Source: Bacteroidota bacterium
GTDB lineage: Bacteria; Bacteroidota; Ignavibacteria; Tepidaquicellales; Tepidaquicellaceae
Assembly (NCBI GenBank): GCA_003519545.1
Contig: DOWN01000251.1
Span: forward strand, 1-5,021
Direction of reading: 5' to 3'
DNA: 5,021 nucleotides
The position numbers were made by a program, and so were the translations under genes. This document shows, piece after piece, positions 1 to 5,021 of this stretch; the first letter of the stretch is position 1; each line of letters starts with the position of its first letter. The notes under the pieces were generated by a model that made no database searches, was not told the DNA's origin, and was given only the letters and a program-made list of their open reading frames with translations.

Positions 1-317
1 GCATTCACTTTTAGCCATCCCCAAAAGACAGGTGAAATTCCCAACTGGTTAAAAGGCTGCTGGAATTTTTTTTCCTGATTTGAGAGATAGAACTTAAAAG
101 GAATTTCAACTAAATTATTTTTAAAAGTAATTCCTCCGATTAGATTTGTGAGACCGCTTTCAAATCTATTTTGAGGTAAATTAGTTGAATAAACATTTGA
201 AGAAAGATTAACAAAACCGGTAGTTTCAAAACCGGTTAGGTTTAATTGCGAAAATGATATCGAGGGCAGAAAAAACAGTAAAAACAAACCCTTTAAAAAA
301 AGTAGATGTTTCCTCAT
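1..317 (-). CDS. Exported, probably outer-membrane beta-barrel protein of unknown function (N-terminal 105 residues; runs off the left edge)
   Basis: The visible part starts with ATG at 317 and stays open to base 1. An in-frame TGA at 374-372 with no ATG, GTG or TTG between it and 317 fixes this start. Residues 1-23 look like a Sec signal peptide: basic RKH, a hydrophobic core rich in L and F, then S-F-S followed by Q24, a good signal peptidase I site. The mature part has alternating polar/hydrophobic stretches (about residues 59-78, containing ITFKNNLVEIPFKFYL) that suggest beta strands. It continues into QPFNQLGISPVFWGWLKVN. From memory, a very similar block (VPF..S.SNQ...QPFNQFGISP) occurs near the N-terminus of large, unnamed outer-membrane proteins of Bacteroidota; I could not search for this. 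A 10-bp direct repeat (caaaaccggt at 212-221 and 227-236) encodes the repeated T-G-F in residues 28-35. A 132-bp gap separates it from the liv operon, so it is probably transcribed on its own. Function unknown. Confidence 0.8.
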   Translation of the reverse strand, partial: MRKHLLFLKGLFLLFFLPSISFSQLNLTGFETTGFVNLSSNVYSTNLPQNRFESGLTNLIGGITFKNNLVEIPFKFYLSNQEKKFQQPFNQLGISPVFWGWLKVN

Positions 318-375
318 AATAATTAAGGGTTTAATTATTTTTATGTAAAAATATCTAAAATAGAAGTGAATTCAA

Positions 376-405
376 ATCTTATTTATTGATATTATTAAAT
401 TTCAA
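376..405 (-). promoter_or_regulatory. Weak candidate promoter for the exported-protein gene
   Basis: On the minus strand TTGAAA (405-400) is followed after 18 bp by TAAGAT (381-376), 5/6 and 4/6 matches to the sigma-70 -35 and -10 boxes. The same spot also reads AAGATTTG, a partial match to the Bacteroidota -7 element TAnnTTTG. Transcription would start roughly 50 bp before the ATG at 317. The region is so A+T-rich that such matches arise by chance, and no operator is visible. The rest of 318-449 shows nothing else I can support. Confidence 0.25.
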
Positions 406-449
406 TCGGGTGATTTTCAGGAAAGAGTATTGGCGGGATATAAACTATA

Positions 450-869
450 CTATTGATTTTCCAATACTTTAGCAGGAAACCATTGTCTCTCAAGTGAAGT
501 AAAAAATGATTTTTCAATCGTAATTTTCACAGGAGAAACAGGAGTGTATGTCTGAAACCAGGGCATTTTTGCAACCAAACCATCTCTGACAAATTTTTCT
601 TTATCGTCAGATAAAATTTCGATTTTTCCATAACCTTGTAAAAAATCTTTCATAGCATCATTTTGCGAAACAGAAATCGCAACAGAATTATTTTTTCTGA
701 CATTAGCCATTGATTTTCCGTTTGTTTCTAAAAAGAAATAGATATCAAGACCATCATTAAAATAATAAACTCCGAGAATCCAGGGAGAATACTCTCCACC
801 TGTAGTTGCAAGCATTAGAGCGTTATGATTTAAAAGATGGTTTTCAATAATTTGTTTTAAGTCTTCCAT
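450..869 (-). CDS. Pyridoxamine 5'-phosphate oxidase-like (PNPOx-like) split-barrel protein, putative flavin binder
   Basis: This is a 139-residue cytoplasmic protein with no signal peptide or membrane segment. The pattern is that of the FMN-binding split-barrel superfamily (Putative_PNPOx type). It has an N-terminal helix (about 2-14), then strands ALMLATTGG (17-25), WILGVYYFN (30-38) and LDIYFFLET (41-49). GKSMANVRKNNSVAISV (51-67) follows, equivalent to the family's 'S-K..N...NP.V.v.v' segment near the phosphate-binding site. The C-terminal part has GYGKIEIL (79-86) and VKITIEKSFF (114-123). The length is typical of the small members. Such proteins bind FMN, F420 or haem and act as reductases, oxidases or oxidative-stress proteins; the cofactor cannot be told here. 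True PdxH has about 200 residues and a conserved C-terminal substrate-binding region that I do not see, so I do not call it pdxH. It begins 13 bp after the aminotransferase stop, is very probably co-transcribed, and seems to end the operon. The start is preceded only by A/T with no Shine-Dalgarno. Confidence 0.85.
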   Translation of the reverse strand: MEDLKQIIENHLLNHNALMLATTGGEYSPWILGVYYFNDGLDIYFFLETNGKSMANVRKNNSVAISVSQNDAMKDFLQGYGKIEILSDDKEKFVRDGLVAKMPWFQTYTPVSPVKITIEKSFFTSLERQWFPAKVLENQ

Positions 870-882
870 ATATTTTTTTATT

Positions 883-2037
883 TTATAATACTTCTTTTAT
901 TCTTTTAATTGCTTCCTGAATATTTTCACGTGAGTTTGCATAAGAAAATCTCAAGTAACCTTCTCCGAATTCACCGAATGCTGTACCTGATAATGCTGCG
1001 ACACCAGCTTTGTAAAGCAAATGATCAGTAAGTTCACGAGATGAATATCCGGTTCCTGTTATATTTGGGAATGCATAAAATGCACCGTCAGGAACATTAC
1101 ATTTAAATCCGGGAAGAGAATTTAAACCTTCAACAATAATATCTCTTCTTGCAATAAATTCCGCTTTCATCATTTCAACAGAATCCTGTGGTCCTTCATA
1201 CGCTTCAATGCACGCTCTCTGCGTTGGTAAATTCACACAAGAGTTTGAGTTAGTCATTAACTTTCCAAACTGATCAGCGAGTTCTTTATTCATAACTCCA
1301 TAGCCAGCTCTCCAACCGGTCATAGCATATGTTTTAGAAAACCCGTCGAGAATAATTGTTCTTTCTTTAAATCCGGGAATGGATGTGATGCTAAAATGTT
1401 CACCGTTAAAAATTAATCTGCTGTAAATTTCATCACTTAAAATCATAATATCTTTATCTCTCAATAAATCTGCAATTTTTAAAATAGTAGATTTATCAAC
1501 GATTCCGCCGGTAGGATTTTGAGGAGTGTTTAATACGAGTAGTTTAGTTTTTGAAGAAATTAATTTTGCAAGATCTTCTACATCAAATGAAAAGTTTTTT
1601 TCTTCTTTAAGTCTTAGAGGAACCGGAATACCGCCAACATATTTAATCATAGATTCATAAATAGGAAAACCGGGATTTGGATAAATCACTTCATCACCTT
1701 CATTTATCAATGCGAGCATAGTATAGAACATAATTGGTTTTGCTCCTGGTGTGAAAACAACTTCATCAGGAGAGACTTCTATGCCTCTTGTTTTGCTTAC
1801 ATAATTTGCAATTGAAGTTCTGAGTTCCGGAATCCCTGCAGAAGGAGTGTAACCATGCTCACCGTTTTTTATGGCTTTGATAGCCGCTTCACAAATATTT
1901 TCAGGAGTCGGAAAATCAGGTTGTCCAATTTCAAGGTGAATAATATTTTTACCTTCGGCTTCAAGTTTTTTTGCTTTAGCGAGAACCTCAAACGCAGTTT
2001 CAGTTCCGAGGTTATTCATTCTGTTAGCAAGTTTCAT
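883..2037 (-). CDS. PLP-dependent aminotransferase, class I/II (aspartate aminotransferase superfamily, I-gamma-like)
   Basis: This 384-residue cytoplasmic enzyme transfers an amino group between an amino acid and a 2-oxo acid using pyridoxal phosphate. All fold-type I landmarks are present in order: the N-terminal substrate-loop motif LEIGQPDFPTP (35-45), YTPSAGIPELR (63-73), NPGFPIYE (121-128) and NTPQNPTGG (170-178, N174 contacting PLP). Then come SDEIYS (201-206; D202 pairs with the pyridine nitrogen, Y205 with the ring hydroxyl), FSKTYAMTGWRAGYG (233-247; K235 is the Schiff-base lysine, R243 contacts the phosphate) and YLRFSYA (361-367; R363 binds the substrate alpha-carboxylate). Length and start are normal for the family. 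The architecture is that of subgroup I-gamma enzymes (Thermus AspC-like), which include aspartate, alanine, aromatic and branched-chain-tolerant enzymes; substrate cannot be assigned from sequence. The gene starts 12 bp after the livF stop and is followed at 13 bp by the PNPOx-like gene, so it is probably part of the transporter operon and could deaminate imported amino acids (inference). No key residue is missing. Confidence 0.95.
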   Translation of the reverse strand: MKLANRMNNLGTETAFEVLAKAKKLEAEGKNIIHLEIGQPDFPTPENICEAAIKAIKNGEHGYTPSAGIPELRTSIANYVSKTRGIEVSPDEVVFTPGAKPIMFYTMLALINEGDEVIYPNPGFPIYESMIKYVGGIPVPLRLKEEKNFSFDVEDLAKLISSKTKLLVLNTPQNPTGGIVDKSTILKIADLLRDKDIMILSDEIYSRLIFNGEHFSITSIPGFKERTIILDGFSKTYAMTGWRAGYGVMNKELADQFGKLMTNSNSCVNLPTQRACIEAYEGPQDSVEMMKAEFIARRDIIVEGLNSLPGFKCNVPDGAFYAFPNITGTGYSSRELTDHLLYKAGVAALSGTAFGEFGEGYLRFSYANSRENIQEAIKRIKEVL

Positions 2038-2049
2038 AATTTTAAATTT

Positions 2050-2757
2050 TTATTTTCCTAAATATGCTTTTTTAATATCTTCATTTTCTGATAATTCAGA
2101 AGAAGGACCTTCAAGAGTAATTTCACCGGTTTCAAGAACATACCCGTAATCTGCATTGTGAAGTGCAAGATTAGCATTTTGCTCAACAAGTAAAATTGTA
2201 ATTCCGGTAGATTTATTTAATGCCACAATTTTTTCAAAGATAGTTTTTACAAGTAATGGTGCGATACCAAGAGATGGTTCGTCGAGAAGTAGAAGTTTTG
2301 GTTTCGACATTATTGCTCTTGAGATTGATAACATCTGCTGTTCACCACCTGAAAGCGTACCGCCGAGTTGATTAATTCTTTCTTTTAATCTCGGGAAAAA
2401 TGAAAAAACGAATTCCAAATCGTATTTAATATGATCTTTATCTTTTCGGGTATAAGCACCCATTTCAAGATTTTCTTTCACAGTTAAATTCGAAAAAATC
2501 ATTCTTCCTTCGGGAGACTGACATATACCGAGTTCAACAATTTTATCGGGAGAAAGATTCGTAATATCATTTCCTTCAAAATAAATTTTTCCGCTTACAG
2601 GTTTTAGCAGACCGGAAATAGTTCGTAATGTTGTCGTTTTCCCTGCACCGTTTGCACCTATCAAAGTAACGATAGATCTTTCTTTCACTTCAAGATTTAT
2701 CCCTTTTACTGCTTTGATAGCACCGTAATTTACATTTAAGTTTTCAATTTTTAACAT
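2050..2757 (-). CDS. livF: Branched-chain amino acid ABC transporter, ATP-binding protein LivF
   Basis: This is one of the two cytoplasmic ATPase subunits of a HAAT-family importer, pairing with LivG to drive uptake through the LivH/LivM channel. At 235 residues it has the family's usual length and is a single ABC domain. Walker A is GANGAGKT (34-41), the Q-loop region is SPEGRMIF (81-88), the signature is LSGGEQQ (135-141), Walker B is LLLLDE (155-160) and the D-loop follows with PSLGIAP. The switch region reads VEQNANLAL (191-199). LivF proteins characteristically carry PEGR at the Q-loop and EQN where most ABC ATPases have a histidine, and both are seen here, which separates LivF from LivG. 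The C-terminus ends in AYLGK, the usual LivF/LivG tail. It lies 47 bp downstream of livG, the widest gap in the operon, with a heptamer array in between, and 12 bp before the aminotransferase. The start has no Shine-Dalgarno sequence beyond an A-rich stretch. The substrate could also be other amino acids, urea or short amides, which related systems carry. Confidence 0.95.
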   Translation of the reverse strand: MLKIENLNVNYGAIKAVKGINLEVKERSIVTLIGANGAGKTTTLRTISGLLKPVSGKIYFEGNDITNLSPDKIVELGICQSPEGRMIFSNLTVKENLEMGAYTRKDKDHIKYDLEFVFSFFPRLKERINQLGGTLSGGEQQMLSISRAIMSKPKLLLLDEPSLGIAPLLVKTIFEKIVALNKSTGITILLVEQNANLALHNADYGYVLETGEITLEGPSSELSENEDIKKAYLGK

Positions 2758-2760
2758 CTT

Positions 2761-2795
2761 TTCAATTTCGGATTTCGGATTTTGAATTTCGAATA
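2761..2795. repeat. Degenerate tandem heptamer array between livG and livF
   Basis: Read on the plus strand in steps of 7 bp the stretch gives ttcaatt, tcggatt, tcggatt, ttgaatt, tcgaata. Units 2 and 3 are identical, and the others differ from them at two or three positions. It occupies most of the 47-bp livG-livF spacer, so it would lie in the mRNA just upstream of the livF start. The base composition (CG-containing units in otherwise A/T-only spacers) stands out from the other gaps in the operon. A weak 5-bp pairing (TTCAA with TTGAA around a 16-nt loop) is possible in the transcript. Function unknown; it may belong to a dispersed short-repeat family. Confidence 0.65.
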
Positions 2796-2804
2796 TTTAA
2801 TTTT

Positions 2805-3566
2805 TTAATCTCCAAGATAAGCTTCAATAACTTTCGGATCATTTTGAATTTCAGAAGGAAGACCTTCAGCAATTTTTTTTCCATAATCCAGAACAAAAAT
2901 TCTTTCACAAATACCCATCACAACACCCATATCATGTTCGATCAGCAATATAGAAATATTAAATTTTTCTTTTACATCACGAATTAAATTCATAAGATCT
3001 ACTTTTTCAGTAGGATTCATACCCGCTGCTGGTTCATCAAGACAAAGTAATTTAGGTGAAGTAGCAAGTGCTCTTACAATTTCAAGTTTTCTCTGTTCGC
3101 CATAAGGTAAAGAAGTAGCAAGTTCATTTTCATCCTGAAGTAAATCAAACATTTCCAAGAGTTCTGAAATTTTATGCTCGAGTTCATCTTCCTCTTTATT
3201 AAAGTGAGGAAACTGAGTGATAGAAGAGAAAAAACCGTTCTTAATACTTTTCCCAAAAGATACTCGTACATTATCACGAACACTTAGCGAAGGGAAAAGA
3301 CGAATATTCTGAAAGGTTCGGCTGATTCCAAGTTTTGAAACCTGATAGGGTTTATATGGAATTAAACTTTTACCTTCAAATAAAACATCACCACCGGTAG
3401 GATCATAAACACCTGTAATAATATTGAATACAGTTGTTTTGCCGGCACCGTTTGGTCCGATCATTCCTACAAGTTCATTTTTTCCAACTTTGGTGGATAA
3501 ACTGTCAACGCAAGTTAACCCGCCGAATTTCATAGTAACATTTTTTATTTCAAGTAAACTTTCCAT
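2805..3566 (-). CDS. livG: Branched-chain amino acid ABC transporter, ATP-binding protein LivG
   Basis: This 253-residue cytoplasmic ATPase forms the energy-coupling heterodimer with LivF. The ABC motifs are complete: Walker A GPNGAGKT (37-44), Q-loop RTFQNIRLF (83-91, Q86), signature LPYGEQRK (153-160), Walker B LLCLDE (173-178), D-loop PAAGMNP, and switch histidine H211 in LLIEHDMGVVM. The Y-G-E-Q signature in place of LSGGQ, the AAGMNPTE segment and the HDMGVVM motif are typical of LivG and distinguish it from LivF. The segment after the Q-loop (about 100-125) is the lengthened helical-domain insert that makes LivG longer than LivF. The C-terminus VIEAYLGD is the family tail. Its start is only 7 bp after the livM stop, implying co-transcription and possibly coupled translation. 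The sequence before the ATG (AGTATAA) has no Shine-Dalgarno. Confidence 0.96.
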   Translation of the reverse strand: MESLLEIKNVTMKFGGLTCVDSLSTKVGKNELVGMIGPNGAGKTTVFNIITGVYDPTGGDVLFEGKSLIPYKPYQVSKLGISRTFQNIRLFPSLSVRDNVRVSFGKSIKNGFFSSITQFPHFNKEEDELEHKISELLEMFDLLQDENELATSLPYGEQRKLEIVRALATSPKLLCLDEPAAGMNPTEKVDLMNLIRDVKEKFNISILLIEHDMGVVMGICERIFVLDYGKKIAEGLPSEIQNDPKVIEAYLGD

Positions 3567-3573
3567 TTATACT

Positions 3574-4614
3574 TTACTTTTCAGAATTAGGAATTTTATT
3601 TTTAGATTTAAAAGATTTTAATTTAAAGCCGAAAAGACCTTGAGGTCTTGTTAACATCATTATTATTAACAATAAAGCATAGATAATCATTCGATATTCC
3701 GAAACACCTCTTAAAAGTTCGGGCAAGATTGTTAAGATAACTGCGGCGATAATGACACCGAGAATACTTCCCATTCCCCCAAGAATAACCATTACAACAA
3801 CTTCAATAGATCTTAGAAAATTAAAATCTTCGGGATTAATATATTGAGCATAGTGAGCATAAAGAACACCTGCTAAACCTGCGAAGAAAGCACCTGTGAC
3901 AAAAGCAGTTACTTTATATTTTGTAGTATTCACACCCATTGCTTCAGCAGCTATTTCATCATCTTTAACTGCTATGTAACCTCTGCCGTATGTTGAGTTA
4001 ATTAAATTATAAATTACATATATAGTTATAGCGGCGATTGCATAAACCCAAAAGAAATCTGTAAACTTTTCAATTCCGAAAAAAGTAAATCCTATATCGG
4101 AATTGCTTTGCATATCAAGAAATTTTTCACCGTTGTTATATATATATACACCTCTGAAACCTTGAGAAGCTCCGACGACTTCGAGACCTTGAATTATAAC
4201 TCTGATAATTTCACCAAACCCGAGAGTAACAAGAGCAAGATAATCTCCTTTTAATCTGAGAGAAGGAACACCTACAATCAGACCGACGATAGCAGCTGAG
4301 ATACCTCCAATTAAAAGAAAGATTAAAAACGAAATAACACTTCCCGGGAAAGTTGTTCCAAAGGTTGAAATGAAAAAAGGTCCGAAATAAGTTGAAACGG
4401 CAGCTGAAACGTAGGCACCGATAGCCATAAAGCCAGCATGACCGAGAGAGAACTGACCTGTGAAACCGTTAATTAAATTTAAACTTGAAGCGAGGATTAT
4501 GTTAATGCCGATGAAAATTAAAATCTGATAGAAATAAGGATCAATAGAAGGAGAGAATAAATTTATAATGTAAATCAGAATAATTGAGCCAATCAGGATC
4601 AGTTTATTTTTCAT
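3574..4614 (-). CDS. livM: Branched-chain amino acid ABC transporter, permease LivM
   Basis: This integral inner-membrane permease would form the translocation pore as a heterodimer with LivH. At 346 residues it has the usual LivM length. Hydrophobic segments are visible at about 4-20, 28-48, 56-76, 92-115, 125-142, 186-206, 235-255, 270-298 and 307-321. LivM family motifs are present: NLINGFTGQFSLGHAGFMAIGAY (residues 46-68), GVPSLRLKGDYLALVTLGFGEI (115-136) and GRGYIAVKDDEIAAEAMGVN (210-229). The last is the cytoplasmic coupling loop that meets the ATPases, and it precedes KYKVTAFVTGAFFAGLAGVLYAH. Near the end are LGGMGSILG (278-286) and RPQGLFG (323-329). The tail is short and lysine/serine-rich. 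The start at 4614 fits the first membrane segment; GGTGA directly abuts the ATG and is too close to act as a normal ribosome binding site. It is the first gene of the liv cluster here: livH, which normally precedes livM, is absent, and a tRNA gene lies 120 bp upstream. Confidence 0.95.
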   Translation of the reverse strand: MKNKLILIGSIILIYIINLFSPSIDPYFYQILIFIGINIILASSLNLINGFTGQFSLGHAGFMAIGAYVSAAVSTYFGPFFISTFGTTFPGSVISFLIFLLIGGISAAIVGLIVGVPSLRLKGDYLALVTLGFGEIIRVIIQGLEVVGASQGFRGVYIYNNGEKFLDMQSNSDIGFTFFGIEKFTDFFWVYAIAAITIYVIYNLINSTYGRGYIAVKDDEIAAEAMGVNTTKYKVTAFVTGAFFAGLAGVLYAHYAQYINPEDFNFLRSIEVVVMVILGGMGSILGVIIAAVILTILPELLRGVSEYRMIIYALLLIIMMLTRPQGLFGFKLKSFKSKNKIPNSEK

Positions 4615-4734
4615 TCACCGGAAAAATTTTATTTGATAAAGAAGTAATGCAATTTAAAATAAAAAAATGAAAGAATAGAGGAATGTTTAATGGTATAGAA
4701 ATCAAGTTGAAGGCGATAAATGAGAAAGTAAGGG
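4615..4734. other. Non-coding spacer between tRNA-Val and livM
   Basis: This 120-bp A+T-rich region must hold the end of the tRNA transcript and either a livM promoter or a read-through leader. I see no open frame and no stem-loop followed by a U-run that would be a standard terminator. There is only a run of T on the minus strand around 4661-4667. TTGCAT followed after 15 bp by TAAAAT, just before livM, is promoter-like, but its spacing is shorter than usual. Confidence 0.4.
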
Positions 4735-4745
4735 TGGGCGATAAA
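4712..4745. repeat. 9-bp direct repeat of the tRNA-Val 3' end (ggcgataaa)
   Basis: The plus-strand sequence ggcgataaa occurs at 4737-4745, where it covers most of the acceptor 3' strand and the adjoining T-stem bases of the tRNA gene. It occurs again at 4712-4720, 25 bp further downstream in the tRNA's direction of transcription. Integrative elements often leave a copy of a tRNA 3' end as an attachment site, but this repeat is short, nothing lies between the copies, and chance is a real alternative. Confidence 0.3.
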
Positions 4746-4808
4746 GGACTCGAACCTATAACCCCTTCGGTGTAAGCGAAGTGCTCTAGCCAATTGAGCT
4801 AATCGCCC
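4735..4808 (-). tRNA. tRNA-Val (anticodon UAC)
   Basis: The minus strand folds into a complete 74-nt cloverleaf. The 7-bp acceptor stem is GGGCGAT/ATCGCCC with discriminator A at 4735. The D arm is GCTC/GAGC with loop AATTGGCTA containing the GG pair. The anticodon stem is CTTCG/CGAAG around loop CTTACAC, giving anticodon TAC (reads GUA and probably other GUN codons). The variable loop has five bases, and the T arm is ATAGG/CCTTT with loop TTCGAGT. The second T-stem pair is a T-T mismatch. The bases after the discriminator are CCCT, so CCA is not encoded and must be added after transcription. No other tRNA lies next to it. A probable promoter sits about 17 bp upstream. Confidence 0.97.
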
Positions 4809-5021
4809 TTAAAGTTACAAGTTTCAAAAATACACAAAATAGATAATAAATTCAACGAATAAGGAAACTTTTCAAATTTAAATCTGGAATTTTCTCTTGG
4901 CGTTTTTATTAATTCAGTTAATCAAATAAATTTGTTGAATATTTTAGTAATTTAAACTAATTTAATTTTAATTAATTAAATTTAGAGAATAAATAACTGA
5001 TAAAATTCTATCATATAATCT
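4809..5021. other. A+T-rich non-coding region upstream of tRNA-Val
   Basis: This stretch of 213 bp reaches the right edge of the window. All frames are broken by stops, and apart from the tRNA promoter candidate I see no gene. An A/T-only inverted repeat (aatttaatt at 4959-4967, aattaaatt at 4974-4982, 6-nt loop) is present, but its composition makes chance likely. The minus-strand frame starting at 5021 is open for 17 codons before a TAA, so the end of a further upstream gene cannot be excluded. Confidence 0.5.
4825..4855 (-). promoter_or_regulatory. Probable promoter of the tRNA-Val gene (Bacteroidota-type -33/-7)
   Basis: On the minus strand TTG (4855-4853) is followed after 20 bp by TATTTTTG (4832-4825), a full match to the Bacteroidota primary sigma -7 element TAnnTTTG at about the usual distance from a -33 TTG. 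Transcription would start near 4820, about a dozen bases before the mature tRNA 5' end at 4808, which is a sensible tRNA leader. A sigma-70 reading of the same region is also possible: TTGAAT, 17 bp, TATTTT. Confidence 0.5.

Noticed and set aside
426..468. 8-bp inverted repeat agtattgg / ccaatact across the PNPOx-like stop codon, as a possible operon terminator
   Set aside because: The loop is 27 nt, part of the stem is coding, and no U-run follows on the minus strand; an 8-bp match at this distance is expected by chance in a window of this size.
450..869. Calling the small split-barrel protein PdxH (PLP synthesis) because of the neighbouring PLP enzyme
   Set aside because: At 139 residues it is too short and lacks the PdxH C-terminal substrate-binding region; only the superfamily is supported.
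1855..2061. Plus-strand open frame of 68 codons
   Set aside because: It lies antisense to the start of the aminotransferase, which has full catalytic motifs, and its translation looks like no protein family.
2481..2520. Apparent loss of the Q-loop glutamine and switch histidine in LivF
   Set aside because: PEGR and EQN at these places are the normal LivF forms, so the ATPase is not degenerate.
3074..3283. Minus-strand open frame of 69 codons inside livG
   Set aside because: It is a frame-shifted shadow of livG, whose own frame is intact with all ABC motifs.
3424..3621. Plus-strand open frame of 65 codons
   Set aside because: It is antisense to the livG start and livM end, with no family features.
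4959..4982. A/T-only 9-bp hairpin as terminator or operator
   Set aside because: It consists only of A and T in a region that is almost all A+T, with no GC stem or conserved context.

Overview
The window comes from an A+T-rich bacterial chromosome in which every recognisable gene lies on the minus strand, so reading order is from high to low coordinates. Four things suggest a member of the Bacteroidota/Ignavibacteriota (FCB) lineage. No gene start has a convincing Shine-Dalgarno sequence. The tRNA has no encoded CCA. A promoter fitting the Bacteroidota TTG / TAnnTTTG pattern lies upstream of the tRNA. The partial secreted protein at the left edge has a signal peptide ending in SFS followed by Q and a body that looks like an outer-membrane barrel. 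The taxonomic placement is inference.

Layout in transcription order: a 213-bp A+T-rich non-coding stretch (4809-5021) ends in a probable promoter for a tRNA-Val(UAC) gene (4735-4808). A 120-bp gap follows, then a tightly packed run of five genes. These are livM (4614-3574), livG (3566-2805) and livF (2757-2050), then a fold-type I PLP-dependent aminotransferase (2037-883) and a small PNPOx-like split-barrel protein (869-450). Gaps inside the run are 7, 47, 12 and 13 bp, so one transcript is likely. The only larger gap, between livG and livF, is filled by a degenerate tandem array of 7-bp units. After a 132-bp intergenic region, a separate gene for an exported protein begins at 317 and runs off the left edge.

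LivM is one of the two membrane subunits, and LivG and LivF the two ATPases, of a branched-chain-amino-acid-type (HAAT family) ABC importer. LivH, the second permease, and the periplasmic binding protein are not in the window. The gene directly upstream of livM is a tRNA, so the partners must be encoded elsewhere or beyond the right edge. The aminotransferase could act on amino acids brought in by the transporter, but its substrate cannot be read from sequence.

I found no CRISPR array, insertion sequence, phage gene or defence system. The most interesting items are the incomplete liv operon behind a tRNA, the heptamer array inside it, and the linked aminotransferase/PNPOx pair.
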